A stretch of DNA of 64,000 nt from Campylobacter sp. MIT 97-5078 (GCF_006864455.1 NZ_QHLK01000003.1:83015-147014), one strand, 5' to 3'. Shown: positions 1 to 8,741, counted from the stretch's first letter. Translations and numbers: made by a program. Notes: a model not told the origin generated them from the letters alone.

Positions 1-996
1 GTTGCAAAGTTCATCAAAGATATAAAAGCTGATTTGCTTTTAAATTTAGCCCTGCCTTATCAAGACTTAAGCTTGATGGATGCTTGCGTAAAAGCAAAAA
101 TTCCTTATATAGATACAGCAAATTATGAACATCCGGACTTAGCTCAATTTGAATATAAAGAACAATGGGCGAGAGATAAAGCCTTTAAAGAAGCTGGAAT
201 TTTAGGGCTTCTAGGCTCTGGCTTTGATCCAGGCGTTACCAATGTATATTGTGCATATGCTAAGCAAAAGCTTTTTGATGAAATCCATTATATAGACATT
301 TTAGATTGTAATGCAGGCGATCATGGTTATAAATTTGCAACGAATTTTAATCCAGAGATTAATTTACGCGAGGTTTCAGCTAAGGGTAGGTATTATGAAA
401 ATGGCAAGTGGATAGAAACTGAACCTATGGCTATAAAAATGGCTTGGGATTATCCAGAAGTTGGCGTTAAAGATAGTTATCTACTCTATCATGAAGAGCT
501 TGAAAGCTTGGTAAAAAATATACCTAGCCTAAAGCGAATTCGCTTTTTTATGACTTTTTCTCAAAATTATCTTACCCATATGAACTGCCTTGAAAATGTA
601 GGCATGCTAGGCATTAAGCCTATTATACATAAAGGAGTAGAAATCGTGCCTATAGAGTTTTTAAAGACACTTTTGCCTGATCCAGCAAGTCTTGGAGCAA
701 AGACTAAGGGCTTTACCAATATAGGCTGTGTGATAAGAGGGCTAAAAGAGGGCGAAGAAAAGCAAGTGTATATTTATAATGTGTGCAATCACGAAGAATG
801 TTACAAAGAAACCGGCGCTCAAGCTGTGAGCTATACTACAGGAGTTCCAGCTATGATAGGAGCAAAACTTATCGCAAAAGGCATTTGGCAGGGAAAAGGT
901 GTGTTTAATATGGAAGAATTTGACGCCCAACCTTTTATGGACGAACTGATGATTCAGGGCTTACCTTATAAAATCATGGAACTTCCTTTGTCTTGA
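1..996 (+). CDS. Carboxynorspermidine synthase (saccharopine dehydrogenase family), 5'-truncated by the window
   Basis: The frame is open from base 1, so the gene begins before the window and the N-terminal part of the NAD(P)-binding fold is missing. About 331 residues are visible. The segment LLGSGFDPGVTNVY (near residues 65-80 of the visible part) is typical of saccharopine dehydrogenase-like and carboxynorspermidine dehydrogenase proteins. In Campylobacter this family makes carboxyspermidine from putrescine and aspartate semialdehyde in the alternative spermidine pathway (known for C. jejuni Cj0172c). The C-terminal half (GVPAMIGAKLIAKG) is also family-typical. It is cytoplasmic, with no signal peptide or membrane segment. 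The next gene, 265 bases downstream, has its own sigma-54 promoter, so the two are probably not co-transcribed. A lysine-pathway saccharopine enzyme is the alternative, but is unlikely in this genus. Confidence 0.85.
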   Translation, partial: VAKFIKDIKADLLLNLALPYQDLSLMDACVKAKIPYIDTANYEHPDLAQFEYKEQWARDKAFKEAGILGLLGSGFDPGVTNVYCAYAKQKLFDEIHYIDILDCNAGDHGYKFATNFNPEINLREVSAKGRYYENGKWIETEPMAIKMAWDYPEVGVKDSYLLYHEELESLVKNIPSLKRIRFFMTFSQNYLTHMNCLENVGMLGIKPIIHKGVEIVPIEFLKTLLPDPASLGAKTKGFTNIGCVIRGLKEGEEKQVYIYNVCNHEECYKETGAQAVSYTTGVPAMIGAKLIAKGIWQGKGVFNMEEFDAQPFMDELMIQGLPYKIMELPLS

Positions 997-1159
997 TAAG
1001 GTTAGCTTAAGATAAAGGATTTGGATACTTGATCTTAAGCAAGGCTTGTGCTTGCTCTATGGTTTTATTGTTTTTTGATCTTTTCTAAACTTTATGGATA
1101 TTTATAAGTTTTAAGATAAATAAATGACATTATGTTTTCTAACTTTGAATAGCTCTAAC

Positions 1160-1178
1160 TTGGAACAAAATTTGCTTT
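1160..1178 (+). promoter_or_regulatory. Sigma-54 (RpoN) promoter, -24/-12 elements
   Basis: The sequence reads TTGGAACAAAATTTGCTTT. GG (1162-1163) and GC (1174-1175) are separated by exactly ten bases, the invariant spacing of sigma-54 promoters, and the flanking bases match the Campylobacter flagellar form (TTGGAACA...TTTGCTT). Transcription would start near 1187, about 75 bases before the GTG start at 1262. In Campylobacter RpoN with FlgSR drives middle flagellar genes. Confidence 0.8.
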
Positions 1179-1261
1179 TTTAAAAACAATAAAAAACTTT
1201 TTAAATTTTTATAAAGTAAGTAAATTCATCATGGTCGCAAGAAAACTTTCAAGGATGTAGG

Positions 1262-2158
1262 GTGATCTTATCAAATTTGTTTGATTTAGACATAGCTTCA
1301 AGGGCTCAAGAGGTTCTAAAGCCTCGTTCTGTAAAGTCTAATAATGTCATTCAAATAAACGCTGATAGAATCAAGTATGAGTATTCACAAGCAAAGCCTT
1401 ATTCTAATATAAGCGATAGTGCTTACACACTGACTATAAATTCAAGCTTAAATTTTATGCAAGATATACTTTCTCGTTATCAAAACGATGAAGCAAAATA
1501 CGAAAGACTTTCAGAGAAATTAGAACTTTTCAAAGAAAGTCTTGATGAAAAATCACATACTTTTCAAAGTTCCAATATAGTTTCAACACATCGTGCAAGC
1601 CTTGATAAAAATTATATTGATAAGCCCATTAAAGAACTTGTTCAAGCTGATTTAAAAGCTTTTTTACAAGCTATTAATGAAAAAAATCCAAATACCATAC
1701 TTGAAAAAGAAATGAATTTAAAATCAAGTCTTTTACAACTTAGCGGACAAGGGCAATTTATAGCCAGCTTTGCAGAAGGTTTTTTTACTGAAATATGGCA
1801 TGAACTAAACCAAAGTGAAAAACAGCAGTATTTTGAATATATGGATATCATAAAATCATATCATTATAACAAAGCTAAAAATCTCACTACAGAACAAGGC
1901 GATACCTTTTCATGGGATATAGTAGGGGGCAAATTTCAGTTTGAACTCATCAGCAAAGACAATGAAAATTTAAGTGATCAAATCATACTTGCAAATGATA
2001 AAAAAGTATTTTCAAGTCTTTATGCTATATTTGAGCTTAGAGAAAAAGCATATATCAGTGATAAAAACAACACTCATTCATCAAGTGATGAAAAAAAATT
2101 AACTTCAAATTCATCAAACTCATCTTTGCTTCAAAGAGTTTTACAGGAACTTGCGTGA
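1262..2158 (+). CDS. Sigma-54-dependent protein of unknown function
   Basis: I do not recognise this 298-residue protein. It starts at GTG 1262 with AAGGA at 1251-1255, six bases upstream. It is hydrophilic, has no signal peptide or membrane helix, and is rich in Asn, Ser, Lys and Glu. A predicted coiled or helical region lies around residues 60-100 (NDEAKYERLSEKLELFKESL). The C-terminus is Ser/Asn-rich and ends SSLLQRVLQELA. A sigma-54 promoter at 1160-1178 places it in the RpoN (flagellar) regulon. Non-structural members of that regulon in C. jejuni include proteins exported through the flagellar apparatus, so a secreted or flagellum-associated role is a reasonable inference but not shown. 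The C-terminal motif recurs in the decayed gene at 4056-4786. Confidence 0.75.
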   Translation: MILSNLFDLDIASRAQEVLKPRSVKSNNVIQINADRIKYEYSQAKPYSNISDSAYTLTINSSLNFMQDILSRYQNDEAKYERLSEKLELFKESLDEKSHTFQSSNIVSTHRASLDKNYIDKPIKELVQADLKAFLQAINEKNPNTILEKEMNLKSSLLQLSGQGQFIASFAEGFFTEIWHELNQSEKQQYFEYMDIIKSYHYNKAKNLTTEQGDTFSWDIVGGKFQFELISKDNENLSDQIILANDKKVFSSLYAIFELREKAYISDKNNTHSSSDEKKLTSNSSNSSLLQRVLQELA

Positions 2159-2210
2159 TTTTTCTTTTGTTCTTTTAAGGCGTTTTGACTTTGCTTTGGA
2201 TATGTAAGGT

Positions 2211-3092
2211 ATGAGCGTTTATAAAATTTTACTCAAAGTGCTTTGCTTTATAAGGATTTTGCCTAGTTTTTCGCTCGCTTCTGATCCCATTACTTTTGAT
2301 AGCCTTTTTAAAAAGCAAATTGGGCTAAGAAGTATAACGACTTTAGAGTATCTTAGCTCTGGAAATGCTGATTTTTATAATACTTTCCCTTTTATCTCGG
2401 TTTATAATGACGGCAGAAATTATACTGATAATAAACAATTTTCCTTGAGACAAAATTTTATTTATTCTTTAAACAACAAGCTTGATGTTATGCTTAGTGC
2501 AAAGGCTTCTTTTGTACGTAGTGATAGTGAGCAAATAAGCTTTTTTGCACCAACAAGCTACACCCACGAACAATACACCAACTTTGATAATCTTAGTTTA
2601 GGGCTTGTTTATTCTTTTGAGAATTTAGGCGATTTTGTTCCTCAACTTTCAGCTTCTATTTCAGTTTTTGACAGGGTGAGATTTACTACAGCAAAAAAGC
2701 TTTTTTATGCAAGCTCTGGCAATCTACAGCTTTCTTTTAAAACCTTTAGCGATCCTTTGATCTTATCTTTATATCTTGGCAGTGCATATAATAGCACGCT
2801 TCATTTTAAAAGCAACAAAGTCAATTTTGGTAATGCTGTTTTTGCCGGCTTTAATGGCTCTATCATCTTAAGCCCAAAAGTTTCGCTTGACATAGGCTTT
2901 TCTCAAAGTTATCAACAAGGAAGCAAATTTAATGGCAGGCAATACACAAGCTCTTATTCTATCCCTAATATCAGCTTGGGATTTTCTTATAGCCTTAATG
3001 ATGATACAGCTATCTCACTTTCAGGTTCAGCAAGTGGCTCAAATTCAGCTCCTAACTCGATCTTTGCTTTAAGTTTGTGGAAAAAATTTTAG
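2211..3092 (+). CDS. Outer-membrane beta-barrel protein
   Basis: This 293-residue protein has an N-terminal hydrophobic stretch (residues 5-23, ending SFSLASD) that looks like a Sec signal peptide. The rest alternates short polar and aromatic or hydrophobic strands (LGLVYSFENLGDF, LSLYLGSAYNSTL, ISLGFSYSLNDDTAISLSG). It ends in phenylalanine (SLWKKF), the classical BamA-recognised C-terminal residue of outer-membrane barrels. The pattern suggests about ten to twelve strands. I cannot assign a substrate or family name. It lies 52 bases downstream of the sigma-54-driven gene on the same strand with no clear terminator between, so it may be co-transcribed. Meta-pathway phenol-degradation-like or other transporter barrels are possible alternatives. 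Confidence 0.7.
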   Translation: MSVYKILLKVLCFIRILPSFSLASDPITFDSLFKKQIGLRSITTLEYLSSGNADFYNTFPFISVYNDGRNYTDNKQFSLRQNFIYSLNNKLDVMLSAKASFVRSDSEQISFFAPTSYTHEQYTNFDNLSLGLVYSFENLGDFVPQLSASISVFDRVRFTTAKKLFYASSGNLQLSFKTFSDPLILSLYLGSAYNSTLHFKSNKVNFGNAVFAGFNGSIILSPKVSLDIGFSQSYQQGSKFNGRQYTSSYSIPNISLGFSYSLNDDTAISLSGSASGSNSAPNSIFALSLWKKF

Positions 3093-3271
3093 CTTTGTGT
3101 GAAACAATGCTTTAAAAGCTAATTGGTGTTTTTATATTTTTTCATTTTTTTTCAAAGTTGTGAAAATATTTTTGTGGGTAAATCAAGCCTTTATTTTTTT
3201 ATTTTATCTTTTTTACCCTCATTTTGATAAAAATATGATAAAATAAATCATCAAAATTTAAAGGACAATTT

Positions 3272-3910
3272 ATGTTTAAACTCAGAACTCTACCCTACGA
3301 CACTACCGCTTTTGGTAAATTTCTAAGCGAAGAAGCTTTTAGCTATCATCACGGCAAACACCACAAAACCTATGTTGATAATCTTAACAAGCTTATCAAA
3401 GATACAGAATTTGAAAACAAAGACTTGTTTTTCATCATAAAAAACTCAAGTGCAGGGCTTTTTAACAATGCTGCTCAAATTTATAACCATGATTTCTATT
3501 TTGACTGCTTAAGTCCTAAAAGCGATGAAAGCAAGATGAATGCGGCGTTTAAAACAGCACTTGAAAAAGAATTTAACTCATTGAGCGAGTTTAAGACAGA
3601 GTTTATCAAAGGAGCGAGTGGGGTTTTTGGCTCAGGCTGGTTTTGGTTGGTTTATGATCTTAAAGATAAAAAGCTCAAGCTTTTAAGCACACCAAACGCT
3701 GCTACGCCTATCACTGAAGAAAAAGTGCCTTTGCTTGTGGCTGATGTGTGGGAACATGCGTATTATATCAACCATCGCAATGCTAGGGCGGCTTATTTGG
3801 AAGCTTTTTTTGAATATGTGAATTGGGAATTTGTGGCTAAAGCGTATGAATGGGCTTTAAAAGAGGGCGAAGGTTCAATACAATTTTATATCAATGAGCT
3901 TCATTCTTGA
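3272..3910 (+). CDS. sodB: Iron superoxide dismutase
   Basis: This is the cytoplasmic Fe-superoxide dismutase that converts superoxide to hydrogen peroxide and oxygen. The 212-residue length is slightly above the E. coli SodB length of 193 because of a C-terminal extension (EGEGSIQFYINELHS). All metal ligands are visible: His26 in YHHGKHH, His73 in NHDFYF, and the Asp and His of DVWEHAYY (about residues 157 and 161). The A-A-Q signature near residues 67-69 and the GSGWFWLV segment fit Fe-SOD. AAAGGA lies just before ATG 3272, and an AT-rich -10 (TATGATAAAAT) lies near 3234. The gene is isolated and appears monocistronic. dps and katA, which handle the product peroxide, are in the same window. 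Annotation as sodB is secure. Confidence 0.97.
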   Translation: MFKLRTLPYDTTAFGKFLSEEAFSYHHGKHHKTYVDNLNKLIKDTEFENKDLFFIIKNSSAGLFNNAAQIYNHDFYFDCLSPKSDESKMNAAFKTALEKEFNSLSEFKTEFIKGASGVFGSGWFWLVYDLKDKKLKLLSTPNAATPITEEKVPLLVADVWEHAYYINHRNARAAYLEAFFEYVNWEFVAKAYEWALKEGEGSIQFYINELHS

Positions 3911-4010
3911 TATATTTAAACCTTTAAAAAGATTTGCTTGAAAAGTGCTTGGGATAGCAAGTCTTTTTTATCTTTTGTATTTTTGGTTTATCTTCAATTT
4001 TAGCACTAAA

Positions 4011-4047
4011 TTTAATCCTTAAAGATTTATACTCTTAAAGGATTAAA
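4011..4047. terminator. AT-rich hairpin between sodB and a convergent decayed gene
   Basis: The arms TTTAATCCTTAAAGA (4011-4025) and TCTTAAAGGATTAAA (4033-4047) pair with one mismatch around a seven-base loop. It sits between the 3' ends of sodB and the decayed minus-strand gene, so it plausibly terminates either direction. The stem is weak because it is AT-rich. Confidence 0.4.
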
Positions 4048-4055
4048 TACTATTC

Positions 4056-4786
4056 TTACACCAGTTCTTGCAAAGCTTTTTGAAGCAAAGATGAATTTAA
4101 ATACTTTGTTAATTGGATATGTTAAAACTTTTAAAATTTTCATTTTCATACGAGTGTAAGTTAAAATTTTGAAATAAGTTTTGTTCTAATTTTAAAGAAT
4201 TGCAAGCATAAAAACTATGAGCTCCATCTTCATGTCTTAAACATAAACTTTTAAAAAAAAGACTAGACTTAGCTCCTAAAACTTTAGCTAAATAGTGTGA
4301 TTCATCTTTTGTTTGTTCAATTTTAAATTCTACCTTTGTTCCATCATCAGCACAACATTTGCTTAGCCTTTTAAGTGATTAAAAAACTAAGCAAATTTCG
4401 TGCTAAAATGATTTTAATCAATAAAATCGAGAGGAATTTCTACCATATTCAAAATCTTTAATGATTTTATTACTTACGCCCAAGATATGCTGAGTCCACA
4501 TACCAGAACGGCTTTTAGTCAACACTGCATAAGTTTTAGTCTCTGTATCTTTATTATAAATCTCTCTTAGGGGTTCTCATTTGTGATAAAAGTCTAAAAT
4601 CATTATAATCTGATCGGCTACTAGAACTATTTTTCCTTAACCTCACTCATTTCAGCATCACTAAGTTTTTTACTCCAGCTGAATTTTCACTTAATCTCCC
4701 ATTACTTGCTTTAAAAAGTAAATCATTAGCTAGATTGAGACTAAAGCTTAAAGATAAAGCCATAACAAAGAAAAAGAATTTTTTCA
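4056..4786 (-). pseudogene. Decayed exported-protein gene with a leader-like start and several frameshifts
   Basis: Reading the minus strand from ATG 4786 gives a clear Sec-like start (MKKFFFFVMALSLSFSLNLA), preceded by AAGAAG. The frame stops after about 46 residues. Shifting frame continues with LSDAEMSEVK, then SRSDYNDFRLLSQMRTP, then REIYNKDTETKTYAVLTK, SRSGMWTQHILGVSNKIIKD, later VEFKIEQTKDESHYLAKVLG, and a final TKYLNSSLLQKALQELV before TAA at 4056-4058. At least four frameshifts or stops separate these pieces, so the gene is dead. The LSDAEMSEVK segment resembles the end of a double-glycine leader, but the signal peptide at the front makes a bacteriocin origin uncertain. I do not recognise the family. 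The final motif matches the C-terminus of the sigma-54-driven protein at 1262-2158. Confidence 0.75.
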
Positions 4787-4969
4787 TTTTTGCTTCTTTT
4801 TTAAGATATGATAAATTTTATCATTTAATTACTTTTAAAAAAAACTTAAACAAAACAAGTATTTTTTAAATCAAATAAATAGCCCTTTTGAATTGATTTT
4901 GACTTTATCTTTTTTGAAAATACCAAATTTTAGTTATAATTCAAATTTAAAAATTCAAAAAGGCTATAC

Positions 4970-5605
4970 ATGCAAAATCTCATCAAAGGTGCAGTGAAGT
5001 TTATGCAAGAAGATTTTAAGGAGCATAAAAAGCTTTTTAAAAGTCTTAAAGATAGGCAAGAACCACATACACTTTTTATCGGCTGTTCTGATTCTAGGGT
5101 GATCCCAAATCTCATCACCAACACTGGTCCAGGCGAGCTTTTTGTTGTGCGAAATATAGCTAATATTATCCCACCTTATAGAGTAGCAAATGACTATCTA
5201 GCCACTACTTCAGCCATAGAATACGCCGTAAATATCCTTAAAGTAAGAAATATCATCGTATGTGGACACAGCAACTGTGGTGGCTGTTCAGCACTTTATA
5301 GCAGTGAAAAAGAGCTTAAAAAAGTGCCAAATGTAAAGCATTGGCTTTCTATGCTTGAGGATATTAAAAATGAAGTGTTAAGCTTTAGTGTTGCTCAAAA
5401 TGATGAGGCTATGCGTTCTTGGCTAACTGAAAAACTTAATTTGCTCAATTCCTTGCAAAATCTTTTAACCTATCCGGGCATCAAGCAAGCTTTGTTAGAA
5501 AGAAAAATGGAGCTTCATGCTTGGTATTATATCATCGAAACGGGTGAAATTTACGAATACAATATGGATTTAAAAAATTTCACGCTCATTGCACATAAAG
5601 ATTGA
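4970..5605 (+). CDS. canB: Beta-class carbonic anhydrase
   Basis: This 211-residue enzyme interconverts CO2 and bicarbonate, important for capnophilic campylobacters. The zinc site is complete: Cys39, Asp41 and Arg43 in GCSDSRV, and His100 and Cys103 in CGHSNCGGC. The length and the segments GPGELFVVRNIAN and SAIEYAV are typical of the bacterial beta class. It corresponds to C. jejuni Cj0237. The start ATG 4970 is the first in frame. The gene is followed after 18 bases by the MscS-type channel gene on the same strand, the same pairing as Cj0237-Cj0238, so they probably form an operon. There is no signal peptide, so the enzyme is cytoplasmic. Confidence 0.95.
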   Translation: MQNLIKGAVKFMQEDFKEHKKLFKSLKDRQEPHTLFIGCSDSRVIPNLITNTGPGELFVVRNIANIIPPYRVANDYLATTSAIEYAVNILKVRNIIVCGHSNCGGCSALYSSEKELKKVPNVKHWLSMLEDIKNEVLSFSVAQNDEAMRSWLTEKLNLLNSLQNLLTYPGIKQALLERKMELHAWYYIIETGEIYEYNMDLKNFTLIAHKD

Positions 5606-5623
5606 TCGCAAAAAGGGAAAAAA

Positions 5624-7501
5624 ATGAAAAAAGTTATCATAATTTTAAGTATTTTTGTAGCTTTTACTTTTGCTGTTGAGGATAACAACAAAAGTAATTC
5701 AGAGTTATTTCATCTTGTGCAAAAGTTTATCGTTTTAAATAATGAACTTAAGGATTTAAATGATAAAAGTGACAATAACGCAAGCATTTTTAGCGATCAA
5801 AAAACAAGTATAAAAAAACAAAAGCAAGAGCTTTTAAATACCTTGCCAAAGGTTATTTCAGCTCAAAGTATCGATGAGGCGTATATTAAGCGTTTTTTAG
5901 AGCATAAAAATAAACTCGAGCAAGAATTTCAAAAGCTTACAACACAGAATGTTAAATTCGCCCAAAGCAAGATTGAGTTGAGTTCTTTAGAGCTTGATGA
6001 AAGCTTTTATAAGTCTTTGTTTGAGCTTGAGTCGTTGTTTAAAAAAACAGCGAGTGCAAAAGAGCTGAGCACTTTACTTCAAAATGCTCAAAGCAAATTA
6101 CAAGTTCTGGTTGAATTTGACTTAAGCGAACTTAAAACTAGGCTTGATTTTAAAGAGCTTAGCACCATTAATGAGGCAGAGAATAAGCTTTTGCTTAAGG
6201 CGGATTCATATGATGAAATTTTAAACTATCTTAAAGATAATGCAAGCTTGCTTGAGAGCAATTTTATCTTTGCACGACTTGAACTTCAAGTTTTGATTGA
6301 TAAGATTAATGAATTTGCTGGTTTTGACTTTCTTAATACTGGTAAAATCGTCATTTCATTTTTTATTCTAGCTCTTTTTTATGTTTTAAATCTCTTTTTG
6401 CCAAGATTGAGTTATTTTATGCTTGTGAATTCTTTTTTCAAACATGATACAGATGCGATGAGTCGCGAAGAAATTCGATCCATTTTTATTGAAAAAAACA
6501 AAAAACCTTTTAAACTCTTGCTCTTTTTTTATGCCTTAAGTGTGTGCTTTAGCATAGCGTATTATCCAGCTCCTGTATTGATAACTATCACGAATGTTTT
6601 TTATATTATTTATGCAGTGTTGTTTGCTTGGCTTGTGATTCGAATTTTAGATAGTTATGGGGTGATATTGCTTTCGACTTTAGCAAAAAAAAGCGAAAAG
6701 AAAGAAATTGTTAATCTCATCATTAAAATTTTATATTTTGTGGTGGTGGTTATCGCTATACTTTTTGTGTTGGCTCATCTTGGTTTTAATGTTTCAGCTA
6801 TCATTGCTTCGCTTGGTATAGGTGGGCTTGCGGTGGCTTTGGCGGCAAAAGATGTGATTGCAAATTTCTTTGCTTCTTTGATGGTTTCTTTTGATGATGG
6901 CTTAAATCAAGGCGATTGGGTGGAGGTTGCTGGCGTTGAAGGAACGGTTGTTGAAATAGGACTTAGAAAAACAGCCATACGCACTTTTGATAATGCTTTA
7001 GTATATGTGCCAAACTCAACGATCATGAATGCAAACATTAAAAATTGGAGCAAAAGGCGTATAGGCAGACATATAAAGATGATCTTAGGCGTGGCTTATG
7101 ATGCAAAGGCTGAACAATTAGAACAATGTGTCAAGGACTTAAAGGCTTATCTTGATAAAAGCGAACTTGTTGCACACAGCGAAGATAGTGCTTTAAATAC
7201 AAACTCTTACAAAGCAATATACAGACAAAACTTAGTTTCTATCAATGATCTTGAGGGTTATAAAAATGCGTGTTATGTTTCTTTGTGCGAATTTGCAGAT
7301 AGCTCGATCAACATAGAGCTTTATTTTTACACTAAAGCTATCAATTCAGAGGATTTTAGAGAAGCAAGGCAGGTTTTAATGCTTGATTTTATGCGAATTT
7401 TAGAAAAAAATGGACTGGGTTTTGCTTTCCCAAGCTTGAGTATTTATGTTGAAAATTTAAAAGATTTGAAGAATTTAGACTTAAAAAATGCCAAAGCATA
7501 A
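5624..7501 (+). CDS. Large mechanosensitive ion channel (MscS family)
   Basis: This 625-residue inner-membrane protein begins with a signal peptide (MKKVIIILSIFVAFTFAVE) and a long, charged, helical periplasmic region (about residues 20-230). Several membrane helices follow between about 237 and 415. The last, pore-lining helix is Ala/Gly-rich (IIASLGIGGLAVALAAKDVI, from about residue 391). The cytoplasmic MscS beta domain follows (GDWVEVAGVEGTVVEIGLR, then VYVPNSTIMNANIKNWS). This architecture matches MscK/YbiO-like large channels that release osmolytes on hypo-osmotic shock, and C. jejuni Cj0238. RBS AAAAGGG lies 7-8 bases before ATG 5624. It follows canB closely. Its 3' end overlaps a hairpin shared with the convergent gene. 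Confidence 0.92.
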   Translation: MKKVIIILSIFVAFTFAVEDNNKSNSELFHLVQKFIVLNNELKDLNDKSDNNASIFSDQKTSIKKQKQELLNTLPKVISAQSIDEAYIKRFLEHKNKLEQEFQKLTTQNVKFAQSKIELSSLELDESFYKSLFELESLFKKTASAKELSTLLQNAQSKLQVLVEFDLSELKTRLDFKELSTINEAENKLLLKADSYDEILNYLKDNASLLESNFIFARLELQVLIDKINEFAGFDFLNTGKIVISFFILALFYVLNLFLPRLSYFMLVNSFFKHDTDAMSREEIRSIFIEKNKKPFKLLLFFYALSVCFSIAYYPAPVLITITNVFYIIYAVLFAWLVIRILDSYGVILLSTLAKKSEKKEIVNLIIKILYFVVVVIAILFVLAHLGFNVSAIIASLGIGGLAVALAAKDVIANFFASLMVSFDDGLNQGDWVEVAGVEGTVVEIGLRKTAIRTFDNALVYVPNSTIMNANIKNWSKRRIGRHIKMILGVAYDAKAEQLEQCVKDLKAYLDKSELVAHSEDSALNTNSYKAIYRQNLVSINDLEGYKNACYVSLCEFADSSINIELYFYTKAINSEDFREARQVLMLDFMRILEKNGLGFAFPSLSIYVENLKDLKNLDLKNAKA

Positions 7502-7515
7502 AAGCTTGGCATTTT
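7485..7515. terminator. Bidirectional terminator hairpin
   Basis: AAAATGCCAA (7485-7494) pairs with TTGGCATTTT (7506-7515). On the plus strand the right arm ends in Ts, and on the minus strand the complementary arm also ends in Ts. It sits exactly between the convergent channel gene and the periplasmic-protein gene, overlapping the channel's stop codon. Confidence 0.75.
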
Positions 7516-7519
7516 AAGC

Positions 7520-7903
7520 TTAATACGCAGCTTTGCGGCAATGCACTTCAACTTTAGTTGCTACTGGCACAGCGTTTGCATTTGGTGCGGCTGGGTTTGC
7601 ATTAGGCACATTGCTTGTGCCCGGATAGTTTGGATAATACGCATCAACTTCTAAGTATCTGCCCACTTTCAAATCCCTAAAAGTGCCATCTTCAAAGATA
7701 TTATCTGTGCCAAACCAACCGCAGTCATCAAGCTCTATCCTTGTGCTTGGCAAAATTTTCACAAGCATAGGACCAGAATAGATCGTTTCGATCACCACGC
7801 TTTTTTCAGCATCTTTAACTTCTAAAATGGTTCCTTGAAGCCAGCTATCAGCAAAAAGTGAGCTTGAAAGCAACAAAGAGGCGAGAATTGTTTTGGTTTT
7901 CAT
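7520..7903 (-). CDS. Small exported protein of unknown function
   Basis: This is a 127-residue protein with a clear Sec signal peptide (MKTKTILASLLLSSSLFADS, cleavage near residue 18). The mature part is a short beta-rich domain (WLQGTILEVKDAEKSVVIET, LVKILPSTRIELDDCGWFG, LKVGRYLEVDAYYP), resembling OB-like periplasmic domains of the DUF5666 type. A low-complexity Pro/Asn/Ala linker follows (NVPNANPAAPNANAVP), then VEVHCRKAAY. Two cysteines (in DDCGW and VHCRK) could form a disulfide. RBS AAGGAG lies before ATG 7903. It is convergent with the MscS gene and shares its terminator. I cannot assign a function. Confidence 0.75.
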   Translation of the reverse strand: MKTKTILASLLLSSSLFADSWLQGTILEVKDAEKSVVIETIYSGPMLVKILPSTRIELDDCGWFGTDNIFEDGTFRDLKVGRYLEVDAYYPNYPGTSNVPNANPAAPNANAVPVATKVEVHCRKAAY

Positions 7904-8029
7904 GTAAAACTCCTTAAAGTATAATTTCGTAAAATTGTAGGATATTTAAGTGAAGCCAGAGTGAATTTAAAATATTTTTCACAATTTCAAAAAAATTTGT
8001 TATACTCTATAGATAAACAAAAAGGCAAA

Positions 8030-8464
8030 ATGATGATTTATCTTGCACAAACAGACACTACAGCAGGCTTTTTAAGCAAGGATTATCAAATGCTTAATGC
8101 TGTTAAAAATCGTCCAATATCAACGCCTTGTTTGATTTGTATGACCGAGTTTTCAGTGCTTTTAAGCTTTACTCGCGTGCCAAATAAACACAAAAATTTT
8201 GTTCGAAAGGCGAAAAAAACGAGCTTTATTTATCCAAATTTAAAAAGCTTTCGTGTGATTAAAGATCATCCGCATGAAGATTTTTTAAAATCCCATACTT
8301 GGCTTTTTTCAAGTTCGGCAAATGAGCATAAAAAAGCTTTTGATGAGCAATGGGCAAGACATAAGGCTGATATTATCATCGATGAAGAGTTATTTGAGGA
8401 TACACCTTCAAGAATTTTAAGGCTTAACAGAAGCAAGATGAAAAAAATTCGCTCCTGTGAATAA
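8030..8464 (+). CDS. Sua5/YciO/YrdC-like protein
   Basis: This 144-residue protein starts best at ATG 8030 (AAAGG at 8021-8025). A longer reading from GTG 7961 lacks a ribosome site and a conserved sequence. The start MMIYLAQTDTTAGFLSKDY matches the beginning of the YrdC fold, where the lysine/threonine loop binds ATP and threonine. WLFSSSANEHKKAFDE and DIIIDEELFEDTPSRILRL match the later conserved SSAN and PSRI/L segments. Full TsaC proteins make threonylcarbamoyl-AMP for tRNA t6A. This protein is shorter than the usual 180-200 residues and lacks a clear KRP motif (it has AVKNRPIS), so it may be the accessory YrdC-like paralogue seen in Campylobacterota rather than the t6A enzyme. Confidence 0.75.
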   Translation: MMIYLAQTDTTAGFLSKDYQMLNAVKNRPISTPCLICMTEFSVLLSFTRVPNKHKNFVRKAKKTSFIYPNLKSFRVIKDHPHEDFLKSHTWLFSSSANEHKKAFDEQWARHKADIIIDEELFEDTPSRILRLNRSKMKKIRSCE

Positions 8465-8480
8465 GACACAAAAGCAGTTT

Positions 8481-8660
8481 TTATGAGTTTATTTTCTAGC
8501 TTTTTTAAATTTTTTAACATACAGAGTAAAAGTGTGCGGGATAAATAGTTTCGACAAGTTTTAAGAAAAATTTTAAGCCCAAAAGCGTGCAAGAGTTTGA
8601 TCATATAAGAGAACATATAGAAAAAGCTTTAGAAATTCCAAATTATACTATCTGGTTTTA
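8481..8660 (+). pseudogene. Gene remnant of unknown family
   Basis: A short ORF starting ATG 8481 (MSLFSSFFKFFNIQSKSVRD) stops after 21 residues. Further open pieces in other frames follow (FRQVLRKILSPKACKS, then KPKSVQEFDHIREHIEKALE and IPNYTIWF). The pattern suggests a decayed small gene. I cannot name the family. It lies between the YrdC-like gene and the dps promoter. Confidence 0.35.
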
Positions 8661-8741
8661 AGTGAGCTTTGCAGCTGATCCTAAATGATTTTAAAACTTT
8701 TTTGGCGTTGTATTTTTTTGGAAAATATATAAATTCTAATC

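Noticed and set aside
7961..8029. N-terminal extension of the YrdC-like protein from GTG 7961
   Set aside because: No ribosome site, no conserved sequence, and AAAGG sits correctly for ATG 8030.
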